Assembly (NCBI GenBank): GCA_022446825.1
Contig: JAKVBY010000009.1
Location: 1-42,094, forward strand
Length of the DNA stretch: 42,094 nt
Reading direction: 5' to 3'
From: Pirellulaceae bacterium
GTDB taxonomy: Bacteria; Planctomycetota; Planctomycetia; Pirellulales; Pirellulaceae
Part shown: in pieces, positions 1 through 9,977 of the stretch
How the letters are laid out: each line of letters begins with the position of its first letter
Numbering within the stretch: the first letter of the stretch is position 1
Notes under the pieces: model-generated
Told to the model about the DNA's origin: nothing
Databases searched by the model: none
The model's input: only the letters and a program-made list of their open reading frames with translations
Translations under genes and position numbers: made by a program

Positions 1-57
1 TAGCCTAGTGTTCATCTTAGGAACAGTCGATCGAGAACGATTGCACCCAGCATCGCC

Positions 58-912
58 ATGCCTATTCGGTTCCGCTGCGATAACTGCAACCAGAAACTGA
101 GTGTTAGCTCACAAAAAGTAGGAGCGCGCGCCAAGTGTCCTAAATGCCAAAAATCACTCACGATCCCCTCTGCTCCAGAGATGGGAGAAGAATCTGTTGC
201 CGATGCGGGAGAGCCAGACGTAACCGCCATCGATCCCTTCGCTGAATTTGTTGTCTATGATGAAGAAGCTGCCAATCCACGGCACACCCCGAAACCTTTC
301 TCGGCCGTGGAATCCGAGAATCCGCAGATCGACTACAATCGCATCTCGATTCATCGTCGTGTCATCTATCTGCAAGGAGCTCTCTTAGGGATTGTCGCTC
401 TGAGCTTTTTCGCGTTTGGTCTGTTTGTTGGTAGCAACGCCTCGAACCGCGAGATCGCAGAGGCACAGCCGCCCCAAGCTTGCACTATTTCCGGTCGCGT
501 CGCTTTTCGTGGCTTGGACAATGAGCTTTTACCGGACGCCGGCGCTGTGGTCATGGCGTTACCCAAACAGCTCCGCCCGGAAAACCAAAACGAAGTCGAC
601 GGACTCCGTCCCACCGATCCGATACCGGAACAAAATCATCCCGTGATCTTTTCCCTCCGCGCCCTGGGCGGGGACTATGCGCGTGCTGACCAAAATGGCG
701 ACTTTAAAGTCAATGTCAGTGATGTTGGCGAATACTTTTTTCTCTTCCTCTCCAAGACCAAGCAGCGCACCTCAGAAAAACTGAATTCCCGACATCTCCA
801 ACAAATGGGCCGATATTTCATTCCAGTACCCGATCTTTTGGGAGAAAGCTCGTATGCCTGGACTGAAGTACAGATACGACGGGACATGACGCTTACTCAC
901 GTTTTCCCCTGA
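58..912 (+). CDS. Membrane-anchored zinc-ribbon protein, function unknown
   Basis: A 284-residue protein. Residues 7-30 form a four-cysteine zinc ribbon (C7, C10, C27, C30, as CDNC...CPKC), typical of short planctomycete N-terminal zinc ribbons. A hydrophobic segment at about 102-126 is a single membrane span, so the ribbon is predicted to be cytoplasmic and the rest outside. The outer part starts with a beta-rich stretch (CTISGRVAF, then PDAGAVVMALP) that resembles the carboxypeptidase-regulatory/transthyretin-like folds common in planctomycete secreted proteins. The ATG at 58 directly precedes the ribbon and is a natural start. There is no recognisable enzyme motif. The next gene on this strand is a small uncertain one, so no operon can be inferred. 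The ribbon and membrane span are seen directly; the topology and the outer fold are inferred. Confidence 0.8.
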   Translation: MPIRFRCDNCNQKLSVSSQKVGARAKCPKCQKSLTIPSAPEMGEESVADAGEPDVTAIDPFAEFVVYDEEAANPRHTPKPFSAVESENPQIDYNRISIHRRVIYLQGALLGIVALSFFAFGLFVGSNASNREIAEAQPPQACTISGRVAFRGLDNELLPDAGAVVMALPKQLRPENQNEVDGLRPTDPIPEQNHPVIFSLRALGGDYARADQNGDFKVNVSDVGEYFFLFLSKTKQRTSEKLNSRHLQQMGRYFIPVPDLLGESSYAWTEVQIRRDMTLTHVFP

Positions 913-1181
913 AATGGGTCCGTGCCATGCCAGGCGATGCAACCGTTCAGCACGACGGTTTAATTTCTCTGACAACAGGGGACAAATAACACAACTTCGT
1001 ACGCCGACAAACAACTTAGCCAAACAACTTAGCGTCTCCAGCCAGAACAACCTTTGCCCATCCTCAACCGTCGAACAAAGTCACAGCGTTCTCGTTTTAT
1101 CGTTCGCCAGCAACATTTTGTCCAGACAACGTGACATCTGATTGGACATTGCTCTTTTTCTGCATTTTTTCCTCAAAGAGT

Positions 1182-1472
1182 ATGCAAACAATAACCACCT
1201 TAACCGCAACAGGTTGCTCGGACGGGACATACGCAAGGAACGGCAGCCAAACCCAAGGTGTGATCGTCAAAGCAGCCCGAGGGCACGTCCGGCTTACAGT
1301 TGACGCGTCTGAAGATACGCGTGTCTATGTCGAAGAAACCAAGAAACGATTCAAGCTTGTAGCAACTTCTGCCTTGGGAGACAGGCCCAACGTACCCCGT
1401 TCGATGGACAGCGACTACCCGGAATCAGGAAATCCTTTTCAAGCCAGAATCTCACGTTTTCGCTGCAGGTAA
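1182..1472 (+). CDS. Small ORF with a CsrA-like stretch (uncertain gene)
   Basis: A 96-residue reading frame from ATG 1182; the frame is open upstream to a GTG at 1131. Residues 33-56 (RGHVRLTVDAS...VYVEET) align without gaps with the C-terminal half of the RNA-binding regulator CsrA (E. coli GNQVRIGVNAP...VHREEI). The N-terminal half is poor: the LxLTR strand is at best a degenerate LTAT. The position of the RNA-contacting Arg44 is Val50 here. The 3' end overlaps the antisense 3' end of the VWA gene by 34 bases. A weak AAGAG lies just before the ATG. It could be a divergent CsrA-family protein, a decayed copy, or a chance frame. The C-terminal 40 residues match nothing I know. Confidence 0.35.
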   Translation: MQTITTLTATGCSDGTYARNGSQTQGVIVKAARGHVRLTVDASEDTRVYVEETKKRFKLVATSALGDRPNVPRSMDSDYPESGNPFQARISRFRCR

Positions 1473-3151
1473 TCCCAGACTACGTAGCGATCAAGATCAC
1501 TTCCACCTGTGAAAAACACACGTCCTGCGGTCGACTCCGCCAAACGATGAGCGAAACGCACATCCTCTTCAGTTTGAGACCAACTGGGCACAAGAAACAT
1601 GTTGATCGTAATCCCGTCCTGGTGGCACAACATGCCTTCGCGCATGGTGGCAGCCTCGGTCCGCGGATCGGGCGGATAAAGAAGATAGAGCCAGGATCCC
1701 TCAAAATGTGCCGTCGGCAAACCATCCGTGATCAAAATAATTTGTTTGTTCGGGGTATCTGTGTTGGCTAACAACAGGCGGGCGGATTGCAGAGCACGTT
1801 GAATATTGGTGAAGTGTTGTGGAATCTGATACTCGCTAATATCCTCGCGACTCATATCCGCCCGCAATTGTACAACGGGATCAGAAATGGAAACTGGTTT
1901 CGGCATTAAATCGATAATTTCGCCGGGAGGGACAAGTTTGGCAAAGGCATACATTTCTAGAAAGTGTAAATGATCGCCGGGGAATTCGCGTCGGATCAAA
2001 CCATCCAGCGCTAGTGCCATCCGCTTGACATTGATGTATTGGCCGTCATGTCGCATCGAACCGCTCATATCCATAATCACCACGGTCGCAGACTTCGGTG
2101 TATTGCGTGTACGATGGATTTCAATGTCTTCTGGCTTTAATTGCACACGTTCGCCCTGTGGTACACCCCCCGTACGGATCATCGCATTGACAAAGGACTG
2201 AGGGATGTCCATTTCGGTCATTGAATCACCAAACTCGTAGGGCTTCGTCTGCTGGGTTTCGACCGCCCCATCGCCTACGACCGGACCTTGATGTCGGCCC
2301 GTTTTCGACGCTTGTAAATCACTGAAAATGCGTTCCAGCAATTTACCCTGAAACAGCCGGTAGGCGTCTGGTGTTAACTGAAAAGCACCAGACGAATCTC
2401 GCTCTAACCCCTGCCGCTCAGCCATTTCTCGAATGTAGTCTTCCACAGCCTGCTGGAAGCCGCTGAGCTCTGAAATATCTCCCGGCTCGGCAAATTCCTC
2501 TAAGGCCTCTAAATCAATCAGCCCAATTTGGGCCGTCTCACGAGCCTCCTCTAATTGTTTTAGTAAAGCATCGATCTTCTCGAGTTCTTCCTTAACCTCA
2601 AGCGCTTGCGGCACCGTCAGTGGCGTCTGACCAAGAAATGCATACTTGGCCGTCAATTCCTCGATCTGATATTTGTTTCCTAACGTTTCAATTAACTGCA
2701 CCAGTTGACGAGCAAACGGCGAATGTTCTGCTTCCACGCGATACCAGAGACGCTCAAGATCATAAATTTGCTCTTCTAGAAATGCCGCTTCGTAAGGGCC
2801 TTGATAGGCCGGCGGTGGCTCAACCTGCAGGCCTTTTTGTTCATATTCACGCCCCGCGTTTTGCCATACGGAGTCCGTTTGATATTTCGCCAATATCTTG
2901 CGTTTTCGTTCCAGAAGGATGGCGATTAAGGCATCCAGGCTCGGCCCCAAACCACTGATTTGACTAGGGTCAATCCGGATCGCGCGCGCAAGCTCCTCGT
3001 CCGTCAATTGCCGACGATTGCCAAACATGAGCATGTGCTCCAACGCTGGCGAAACGAGATCGGTTGGCGGCTGTGTGGGACTGGGGAAGTTTTTGGGGTC
3101 GTACTTTTGATACGTGTGAATAATACCGCCAACACGGTGAGATGCTTTCAT
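1439..3151 (-). CDS. VWA-domain protein, partner of a MoxR-type AAA+ ATPase
   Basis: A 570-residue protein. The C-terminal third is a von Willebrand factor A domain with a complete-looking metal-ion-dependent adhesion site: DMSGSM at about 361-366 and ITDG further on. The N-terminal two thirds is charged and helical, with a likely coiled coil at about 185-215. No signal peptide is visible, so it probably acts in the cytoplasm. Proteins of this type work with MoxR/ChlI-like AAA+ ATPases, as in the magnesium-chelatase D/I pair, and such an ATPase lies upstream in the same direction. I chose the ATG at 3151, preceded by TAGGGATCC; a TTG at 3178 would add nine residues. The exact substrate is unknown. 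Confidence 0.85.
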   Translation of the reverse strand: MKASHRVGGIIHTYQKYDPKNFPSPTQPPTDLVSPALEHMLMFGNRRQLTDEELARAIRIDPSQISGLGPSLDALIAILLERKRKILAKYQTDSVWQNAGREYEQKGLQVEPPPAYQGPYEAAFLEEQIYDLERLWYRVEAEHSPFARQLVQLIETLGNKYQIEELTAKYAFLGQTPLTVPQALEVKEELEKIDALLKQLEEARETAQIGLIDLEALEEFAEPGDISELSGFQQAVEDYIREMAERQGLERDSSGAFQLTPDAYRLFQGKLLERIFSDLQASKTGRHQGPVVGDGAVETQQTKPYEFGDSMTEMDIPQSFVNAMIRTGGVPQGERVQLKPEDIEIHRTRNTPKSATVVIMDMSGSMRHDGQYINVKRMALALDGLIRREFPGDHLHFLEMYAFAKLVPPGEIIDLMPKPVSISDPVVQLRADMSREDISEYQIPQHFTNIQRALQSARLLLANTDTPNKQIILITDGLPTAHFEGSWLYLLYPPDPRTEAATMREGMLCHQDGITINMFLVPSWSQTEEDVRFAHRLAESTAGRVFFTGGSDLDRYVVWDYLQRKREILA

Positions 3152-3299
3152 CGAAAGGATCCCTACGCTAAAGGTCAAGGATGTTGCTAGTAACTTATCA
3201 GGTTTACTCCACGAGGCGAAGGATTTTCACCTCAAGAGATGGCCAAAAAGTATGCCCCAGCTTTCCTCCAGCGGTTCCCCCGCAGGGAGTACACGTTCG

Positions 3300-4637
3300 C
3301 TACTGTGGAAATAGATAACGCCTCGCCAGCAGCACCGCATGCATCTGATGCTGCGTGGTGTCGATGCGCAACCATGGGTCTTTCGCAGACCCCAGCACAC
3401 CTCCCTGGCACTCCTGCTTAAAATTTTCTGATTTGCGCAAAAACTCATTCTGTAAAGGGTTGCCCACCTGCCAAGTCATCAGCTTCAACATGCCTTGCTG
3501 AATCGCCCTGAAAAACTTTTCTTGGGACGCGCGATCTTTTGTGCGTCGCGCCAATTCCCAAGCACAAATGAGACCTTCGAACGCATAGGCGGTATTCGCT
3601 TTGCGCTCCAACACGCGATGCGTGTCAAGCATCCAATGCCCCATTTCAATCGTCCGCTCTGCAAACTGCTCGGTCCCTGGCCAACCGCTATCATACAACT
3701 CAAGGAACGATAGAGATCCCCACTGATAGAACGCCTTGGAGTGCGGACTATCTGGATTAGCCTGCTGAGCCTCAACGAAATATTTTTGATACATCGTCTC
3801 AGCCGACTGTAGGGCGACCATGCGCATGGCACGATGATCGAGATAGCGCGCTGATTTAATCATTGCCAATAAGGTTTCTCCATCCGCATACGGAGACGGG
3901 CGGGCAAAAGAGATTCCCGTCGTCAAGTCATAACGAGAAGAAAAACGACCGTCCGGCAACCGCAACGATTGCAGAAATTGGAAATATTCCCTCCGCTGTT
4001 GTTCCAATGCTTGATCATCAACTGATTCTTCGCAACGTAACAATTCAATCAGAGCCAGTGACACCAAAGCAACCGTTCCGGTTTTGCCATCACTGGCATG
4101 GGGATAGCTAATGAACTTTCCACCATCTTCCGCCCTCCGGGACCATGCTCGAAAACGCTTCACCCCACGCATAATCGCCATGCCCGTGATCTCGCTGGGA
4201 TCGGCTTGATGAATCAGAGCAAGACCCCAGAGCGCACCCGCCTGGCGAATTTCGTTGTCGTCATCCGCCGCTTGTCCGGTAAGGAAGTTAACCTGATAAT
4301 GAAAGGTTCCCATGGCCGTTTGCTGGTTCAACAAATACTCACGTCCAGCGGTTACCGAGCTAGTTAATCTGCTCTGCGTCAATCGGCGAGAAGTCGGCGG
4401 TCGCAATAACCGGGGAGACTTTGGCTTGTCATCCACACTCGACTGCGGACGGTCTTGCTGCTCAACAAGTCTTGAAGTCACAGAAACTCTGGAAGACACG
4501 TCGTCTGAACAACCGAGCAAGCAGGCTGCCAAGAGAATTGGCCAAGGCAGCGACCAACTGTCAAAACGAGAAAACTCAATCAATCTGATAGGTGATACGA
4601 CCATGATGTTGTGCGCGTGAAATACGATCCATCGCAT
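3300..4637 (-). CDS. Predicted lipoprotein with helical toroid-like repeats
   Basis: Up to 445 residues. A hydrophobic segment ends in the lipobox LLGC (Cys43 from the first ATG, Cys32 from the ATG at 4604), so export and lipid anchoring are predicted. The rest is rich in repeated helical pairs of the type [37 protein letters not shown] and [16 protein letters not shown]. This spacing suggests an alpha/alpha toroid, as in terpenoid-cyclase-like or glycan-active helical barrels; no catalytic motif can be assigned. Its start lies inside the end of the upstream AAA+ gene (overlap of 29 or 62 bases depending on start), implying co-transcription with the ATPase and the downstream VWA gene. A lipoprotein between these two cytoplasmic partners is unusual. 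The fold is an inference. Confidence 0.7.
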   Translation of the reverse strand: MRWIVFHAHNIMVVSPIRLIEFSRFDSWSLPWPILLAACLLGCSDDVSSRVSVTSRLVEQQDRPQSSVDDKPKSPRLLRPPTSRRLTQSRLTSSVTAGREYLLNQQTAMGTFHYQVNFLTGQAADDDNEIRQAGALWGLALIHQADPSEITGMAIMRGVKRFRAWSRRAEDGGKFISYPHASDGKTGTVALVSLALIELLRCEESVDDQALEQQRREYFQFLQSLRLPDGRFSSRYDLTTGISFARPSPYADGETLLAMIKSARYLDHRAMRMVALQSAETMYQKYFVEAQQANPDSPHSKAFYQWGSLSFLELYDSGWPGTEQFAERTIEMGHWMLDTHRVLERKANTAYAFEGLICAWELARRTKDRASQEKFFRAIQQGMLKLMTWQVGNPLQNEFLRKSENFKQECQGGVLGSAKDPWLRIDTTQHQMHAVLLARRYLFPQ

Positions 4638-5991
4638 AGAGACCAGCTAAAACAAATTCGACGCATGAAGCACGCACACCCGGGTCGCCCAAAGCATTCA
4701 CCTCAAACGCTTGTTCCCATACGGGCGGTACGCGTTGCAACCGTTGAACATAGTCCGCGGAGGGTAACATATCACCGACTTCAACTTTGACACCACGACC
4801 AAAGATTTCACCAATTTCGTTCAAGCCGTGCGCCGTCACATACTCTTCGAAAACATTGAGAATAGCTGCCGCGATGACAGCGTCTAAGACCTGCCTCTCC
4901 GACATTTGGTGGCTACCCATTAAATCAAGTTCCAATTTGCCCAACGACGACGTATAAAGGTGCCCTAAATCGCTTATCCGGGGTACCGCGGGCCTTTCGT
5001 TCAGGACAATCCCTCTCTGGCGAGCACTCGCAATCATGGTCCGGTAATTTGCAATGCTGAAACGAGCACTGACGCCAGATTGCTGGTCGATAAATTTTGA
5101 TTTCCTGGCCTCAATGGAAATCTGCTCCACAATTTCCCGCATGAAATAGGGCACCACAACAGGATATTCCCCAGCTAAATCAAGGTGCGCCTCGTCTTCC
5201 ATAATTTGGATGCCAAGGTCACGATCACGCGGATAATGCGTATGAATCACGGAACCGATACGGTCTTTTAACTGAGGGATTACTTTGCCGCTGCGGTTGT
5301 ACGTTGCTGGGTTGGCCGAAAAAAGCATGAGCACATCGAGATCAAATCGAATTGGATAACCACGAATTTGAACATCTCTTTCTTCCAAGATATTAAATAA
5401 ACCGACTTGGACTAATTCATCCAATTCTGGTAGCTCGTTCATCGCAAAAATACCGCGATGCATGCGTGGGATTAAACCGAAGTGCAAGGCTTCTTCGGCC
5501 GACATACTCTCACCACCAGCAAGCTTCGCTGGATCGATCTCACCAATAATGTCAGCGAACTTCGTACCGGGCGACAAGCGTTCGGCATAACGCTCCGTCC
5601 GTGGCCACCAACCGATCGGTACTTCTCCCTCCGAATGCTGTGCGACGCACTCTTTGCCAAGTCTGGTAATCGGCTGAAACGGATCGTCGTGGACGGGTGA
5701 TCCCGGTAGGTCAAGGAACGGAATTTCGTCGTCTAGGAATTGCACCAAGGATCGCATTAAGCGACTTTTCGCTTGACCTTTTTCACCCAGGAACAACATA
5801 TCGTGGCCAGAAAGCAAGGAAACGTTGATTTCAGGAATAACGGTATCGCCATAACCCACGATCCCAGGAAATGTCTCATCATTTCTGGCTAAAGCGGCAA
5901 TAAAATTATCGCAAATCTCACGTTTAACGGATCTGCTTTGCCAACCGCTTTCGCGCAGTTGTTTTAACGTTGTCGGTTTCGATTCAGTCAA
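4576..5991 (-). CDS. MoxR/ChlI-type AAA+ ATPase
   Basis: A 471-residue AAA+ protein. Walker A is GEKGQAKS at residues 69-76. The Walker B position reads [10 protein letters not shown], with Asn185 in place of the usual Asp, followed by [17 protein letters not shown], sensor 1 (FSANP, 224-228) and LKDRIGS. This arrangement is that of the magnesium-chelatase I/MoxR-like group in COG1239-type proteins, where I recall NELP at Walker B as common. Such ATPases remodel or load cofactors into partners, usually together with a VWA protein, and one lies two genes downstream. The apparent start is TTG at 5991 (TTGACTGAATCG); no convincing ribosome-binding site decides it. First gene of the three-gene minus-strand set. 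Confidence 0.88.
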   Translation of the reverse strand: MTESKPTTLKQLRESGWQSRSVKREICDNFIAALARNDETFPGIVGYGDTVIPEINVSLLSGHDMLFLGEKGQAKSRLMRSLVQFLDDEIPFLDLPGSPVHDDPFQPITRLGKECVAQHSEGEVPIGWWPRTERYAERLSPGTKFADIIGEIDPAKLAGGESMSAEEALHFGLIPRMHRGIFAMNELPELDELVQVGLFNILEERDVQIRGYPIRFDLDVLMLFSANPATYNRSGKVIPQLKDRIGSVIHTHYPRDRDLGIQIMEDEAHLDLAGEYPVVVPYFMREIVEQISIEARKSKFIDQQSGVSARFSIANYRTMIASARQRGIVLNERPAVPRISDLGHLYTSSLGKLELDLMGSHQMSERQVLDAVIAAAILNVFEEYVTAHGLNEIGEIFGRGVKVEVGDMLPSADYVQRLQRVPPVWEQAFEVNALGDPGVRASCVEFVLAGLYAMDRISRAQHHGRITYQID

Positions 5992-6079
5992 ATGTCTACC
6001 ATCAATACTTGAAACAAGGAGAGGAGGATTTTACTCGGTAACCTATGTCAACCAGATTAAAGCTCTGCAGGAGCGGCAG

Positions 6080-6571
6080 CTAAGAGTGAGATGCTTTGTA
6101 GAGATTCAAAGTAATATGCGCTTGACCATGGTGGTGGGCCTCGTGGTACCCAAGAATGTGCAAGATTTGCAGGAGGGTCAACCCACGTTCCGTCCATGTT
6201 TCAGGAACCTTGGCTAAGTCTTCCTCGCAAAACTTGGCCAAAGTATCGCATAACTCCTGGCGACCTGTGGCGAGCACGCGACGGATTTCATCTGGTGACG
6301 GAATTTGATCATCCGGCGTACTCCCCCCACGAAAACGGGGCCACAATTCTTCCAAAGAAGACGACTTCTCGGGAGCCAACCGTTCGATCGCAAAAATGTC
6401 TTCACTGATCCCGACGTGCATCAATTGCCAGGCAATGTGAGCTCGTTTTTCACCTGGTCGCCAGCCGAGAACCTCGCTCGCGTTACTTTCGATTTCTATT
6501 TGTTCGAGAAGTGCCAAAGACCGAGTTCGATTAAAATCATAACTCGCTAATAAAATATCGATGGTGCTCAT
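6080..6571 (-). CDS. DinB-family (four-helix, metal-binding) protein
   Basis: A 163-residue protein with the DinB/YfiT four-helix-bundle pattern. His52 (AWQLMHVG) and the C-terminal HEAHHHGQAH segment, in which His143 and His147 match the HxxxHxGQ metal site of the family, form the likely divalent-metal site. Family members include thiol-S-transferases (mycothiol, bacillithiol) and damage-inducible proteins, so the reaction cannot be stated. The ATG at 6571 is preceded by CAGGAAC, a good ribosome-binding site. It lies on the same strand as the methyltransferase and ilvD but about 310 bases downstream, so it is probably a separate unit. Confidence 0.82.
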   Translation of the reverse strand: MSTIDILLASYDFNRTRSLALLEQIEIESNASEVLGWRPGEKRAHIAWQLMHVGISEDIFAIERLAPEKSSSLEELWPRFRGGSTPDDQIPSPDEIRRVLATGRQELCDTLAKFCEEDLAKVPETWTERGLTLLQILHILGYHEAHHHGQAHITLNLYKASHS

Positions 6572-6882
6572 TAGTTCCTGTCCTCGCGTTCTTGTTTCCG
6601 CGCTGTGGCCTTTCGGAAATCGCTGGCCGAGCTTAGGGCAACAAACTCAATTCATCAACCACGCCACCTTTCAGGAGCGGTACCACACCCAACTCTCAAC
6701 AGATCTCAAGCGGTAATTTATTCTCCTAAAACCTCTGCTCAGTCGCAACTCAAGATCCGTTTTCCTTTCAGATGAAATTATTTCTGGCCGACAAAACACT
6801 TGCCTTTTCGACGGTAACAATTCGACTCAAAAGATGGCACTTCCGCTACCATCAATGACTTTCTTCCAAGCCACGAGGCACC
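6572..6882. other. Intergenic stretch without recognisable features
   Basis: About 310 bases between the DinB-type gene and the end of the methyltransferase gene, both on the minus strand. The minus-strand end must hold the promoter of the DinB gene, but I see no convincing promoter boxes, hairpin or RNA gene. Confidence 0.4.
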
Positions 6883-7617
6883 TCATCCGTCAAAGATTTG
6901 CTTTTCTGCGCCCTCATCTTTTTTCCATGTTGCCTGACAGCGACATGGCCAGCGAGACACCACAGACGCCCCCGCCAAACCGGCTGCGCCCAACATTTCC
7001 TGAATTTCAACTCGTGAAAATGCGGCCCGCACCGAGCGCGGACCATCCGTCCGCAACACGTCAGAGAGAACAAACAATCGAGTCACCCATTGGGCCAACC
7101 GCAGGCCACTCCAACTGCGCAATAAATCGGTCACCAACACAGTGCTACGAGTTGCTCTCTTGAGGTTGCTTAGCAGTTCGATCGCTTGCGGACGCGTTAG
7201 GTGGTGCAGGAACAAAGAGCAGGTAACGAGGTCATAACCGGCCGGCAACGAGTCGACCAATACGTTGCAACGTTCAAATTGAATCGGTGCGCCGTACACT
7301 CCGGCGCGCGCTCGTGCAAATTCCAAAGCCACTTCGCTAATGTCAATCGCCCGGATCTCGACATCGACGCCGTGTTTTTTTGCAGCACGCCAAATTCGTA
7401 GTGGAATGTCACCAGCACCCGTGGCAACATCTAAGATGCGGATCTGGCGACCATTTGATTCACGGGCCAACTGAGCCACTGCAGACCAGATACCTCGACT
7501 GCTACCACTCCATGCATTAATCCGGGATAGTCCGTTTAAAGCATGAACATGTCGCAACCGATCCAAGGCGGGGTCGTCCATGACCTCCGGAACAAGTTTG
7601 CGTTGTTTCAAAGACAT
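6883..7617 (-). CDS. Class I SAM-dependent methyltransferase
   Basis: A 244-residue Rossmann-type methyltransferase. Motif I is DVATGAGD (63-70), followed by an acidic end of strand 2 (IRAIDISEVALEFA) and the post-motif strand YDLVTCSLFLHHL. The N-terminal segment (VMDDPALDRLRH...LNGLSRINAW) resembles a group of methyltransferases often found beside type III polyketide synthase genes; that is family recollection, and no such synthase is present here. I chose the ATG at 7617, five bases past the ilvD stop codon, because the frame continues back into ilvD and an earlier start would overlap conserved coding sequence. The four-base spacing implies coupled translation with ilvD. Substrate unknown. 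Confidence 0.82.
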   Translation of the reverse strand: MSLKQRKLVPEVMDDPALDRLRHVHALNGLSRINAWSGSSRGIWSAVAQLARESNGRQIRILDVATGAGDIPLRIWRAAKKHGVDVEIRAIDISEVALEFARARAGVYGAPIQFERCNVLVDSLPAGYDLVTCSLFLHHLTRPQAIELLSNLKRATRSTVLVTDLLRSWSGLRLAQWVTRLFVLSDVLRTDGPRSVRAAFSRVEIQEMLGAAGLAGASVVSRWPCRCQATWKKDEGAEKQIFDG

Positions 7618-7621
7618 CGAC

Positions 7622-9328
7622 TCATTCGTCGGTGACACAGCCTTCCGAAGCCGATTTGACGTTCCGAATATACTTGAACAAGGTTCCACGAGTAGCCTTG
7701 TAAGGTGGAGCAATCCATGCCGCTTGACGTTGCTCAAGTTGCTCTGCAGTTAAATCAACATCGATACGATTCTGTTCTGCATCAATCGTGATTTGATCTC
7801 CCTGTTGAATCAAAGCCAACGGCCCACCCTCTTGAGCTTCTGGCGTAACATGCCCCACGATAAAACCATGAGACCCCCCTGAAAAACGGCCGTCCGTCAT
7901 CAAGGCCACATGTTCGCCCAAACCAGCGCCCATGATGGCCGAGGTTGGTGTCAACATCTCAGGCATTCCAGGGCCACCCTTCGGACCTTCATACCGAATA
8001 ATGATCACATCACCCTTATTGATTTTGCCTTCCTCTAAAGCTTGCAACATATCCTCTTCGGAATCAAAAACATTCGCCGGTCCTCTAAAGACCAACCCCT
8101 CCTTACCAGTAATTTTGGCGACGGCGCCTTCAGGAGCTAAATTCCCTTTAAGAATCTGCAAGTGACCAGATGCTTTGATCGGGTTCTCAACAGGCTGTAC
8201 GACCGTTTGACCTGAGGTAAAACCAGGCAATGTTTCTACGTTCTCTGCGAGCGTCTGCCCCGTAACCGTCAGACAAGCTCCCTCCATCAGACCTTGCTCC
8301 AACAAGTATTTCATCACCGCCGGTGTCCCCCCCACCGAGTGCAAATCCTCTTGAACCCAACGACCGCTGGGCTTGAGATCTGCTAACAAAGGCACACGAT
8401 CACTTACTGATTGGAAATCATCAAGCGTCAGTTCCACGCCAACAGCACGAGCCATGGCAATCAAGTGCAATACGGCATTGGTCGACCCTCCTAAGGCCAT
8501 CACGACTACCATAGCGTTTTCAAATGCCTGCCTCGTCATAATGTCGCGCGGCTTGATGTCTCTTTCGAGACAAACTCGAATTGCCTCTCCAGCCCGCAAA
8601 GACTCATGCAACTTCTCGGGATATTCCGCGGGAATCGATGCGCTGTAGGGCAACGACATCCCTAGTGCTTCAATCGCACTGGCCATCGTGTTTGCTGTGT
8701 ACATTCCGCCACAAGCTCCAGCACCAGGACAACTGGCCCGTACAATGGCTTTGCGTTCTTCTTCCGTGATGGTTCCAGCTAGATATTCGCCATAAGACTG
8801 AAAAGCGCTGACGATATCGCGCGACGTCTCCGCATCAGGCTGAGAACTATCTTTAAACGAAGTACACCCGGGTTTAATCGTGCCACCGTAAACCATGATT
8901 GCCGGTCGATTAACGCGTCCCATGGCAATCAGACATCCCGGCATGTTCTTGTCGCAACCGGGCAAAGTCACCAAGGCATCGTACCACTGTCCCCCCATCA
9001 CTGTTTCGATGGAGTCAGCAATTAAATCGCGAGATTGCAATGAATAACTCATCCCCTCAGTGCCCATCGAAATACCATCACTGACACCGATCGTATTGAA
9101 TCGCATCCCCACCATGTCGGCATCGACGACACCTTCCTTGACTTTGGCCGCCAAATCCAGCAGATGCATGTTACAAGTGTTGCCTTCGTACCACACACTG
9201 GCGATGCCGACTTGCGGCTTGTTCATGTCCTCCTCGGTCATTCCGGTGCCATACAGCATGGCTTGGGATGCACCTTGACTTTTGGGCTGCGTGATCCGAC
9301 GGCTGAATTTATTAAGGGGCTCTGTCAT
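7622..9328 (-). CDS. ilvD: Dihydroxy-acid dehydratase (EC 4.2.1.9)
   Basis: A 568-residue enzyme of full length for IlvD. It dehydrates 2,3-dihydroxy-3-methylbutanoate and its isoleucine-pathway homologue to the 2-oxo acids, in the cytoplasm. The cysteines expected to hold the iron-sulfur cluster are present: Cys52 (EGNTCN), Cys125 ([10 protein letters not shown]) and Cys206 in [14 protein letters not shown]. The C-terminal GRFSGGSHG stretch is also typical. I chose the ATG at 9328 ([11 protein letters not shown]); a longer frame to 9376 adds 16 residues that do not look like IlvD. The methyltransferase gene follows after four bases. No leader peptide or attenuator is evident upstream. Confidence 0.96.
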   Translation of the reverse strand: MTEPLNKFSRRITQPKSQGASQAMLYGTGMTEEDMNKPQVGIASVWYEGNTCNMHLLDLAAKVKEGVVDADMVGMRFNTIGVSDGISMGTEGMSYSLQSRDLIADSIETVMGGQWYDALVTLPGCDKNMPGCLIAMGRVNRPAIMVYGGTIKPGCTSFKDSSQPDAETSRDIVSAFQSYGEYLAGTITEEERKAIVRASCPGAGACGGMYTANTMASAIEALGMSLPYSASIPAEYPEKLHESLRAGEAIRVCLERDIKPRDIMTRQAFENAMVVVMALGGSTNAVLHLIAMARAVGVELTLDDFQSVSDRVPLLADLKPSGRWVQEDLHSVGGTPAVMKYLLEQGLMEGACLTVTGQTLAENVETLPGFTSGQTVVQPVENPIKASGHLQILKGNLAPEGAVAKITGKEGLVFRGPANVFDSEEDMLQALEEGKINKGDVIIIRYEGPKGGPGMPEMLTPTSAIMGAGLGEHVALMTDGRFSGGSHGFIVGHVTPEAQEGGPLALIQQGDQITIDAEQNRIDVDLTAEQLEQRQAAWIAPPYKATRGTLFKYIRNVKSASEGCVTDE

Positions 9329-9977
9329 ACTTTTTACGACCTGTAAAACGGGGAAAAGGGTCATTTTAGTGAGCAAGCGTGGTGACCGCTAGGACCGCAC
9401 ATGCGCCCCCGAAACAACCCATCCATATCAGCGCCGTCTGTTCAGTGCTTCTCACTGGCTCAAACCTCGACAGGTAGCTTCGACGTTGCGCTCGGCGCAG
9501 CTCGACATGTGCACCGCACGAGCCAAAATATGGCAACCAACCATTTAAAATAAAACGCTCCCCGCTGTGACCCATTACCGGCTTGTTAAGCCCCAATTAC
9601 AGACAAAGGTCCCCGAAAAGCAAGGCATCCCGCAGCTGAGGATGCGGCAAGCACCTCCCTGTCGGACCACAGGTTCTCTGCAAATCATTCCTCTGAAGCC
9701 GGTTACGCAACAAAGTCAGAAGAGGTTGGTTGGTAAATTGCCCAATTCACCGTTGAGACACCTTCCCAAACGCCCCTAGCGATCAGCTGGATTGAAGACA
9801 TTTTGAAATTGACCTTAACGCTGTAGCAAATATTCGGCCCCTGGGGCGATACTTTGAGGATGGCAGTGGAGCGTTGATCGACTAATCTATGGGGAATCAG
9901 GATCCCAGCTACAGGAAACAGTCCCTGTCAGCAAAGAGATTTTCCAGCACCACCATCCCCAGGACTTATGACCCACC
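9329..9977. other. Long divergent intergenic region
   Basis: About 650 bases between the divergent ilvD and DUF1080 genes. It must carry promoters for both directions. I found no strong promoter pair, riboswitch-like fold, tRNA or convincing small gene; frames of 70-76 codons on either strand (for example 9567-9779) have no family resemblance and no ribosome-binding site. Confidence 0.4.

Noticed and set aside
914..1141. 75-codon plus-strand frame after the zinc-ribbon gene
   Set aside because: Low-complexity, Ser/Asn/Arg-rich translation with no family pattern and no ribosome-binding site; probably non-coding.
9567..9779. 70-codon plus-strand frame in the ilvD/DUF1080 gap
   Set aside because: Gln/Pro/Arg-rich composition typical of chance frames; no start signal.
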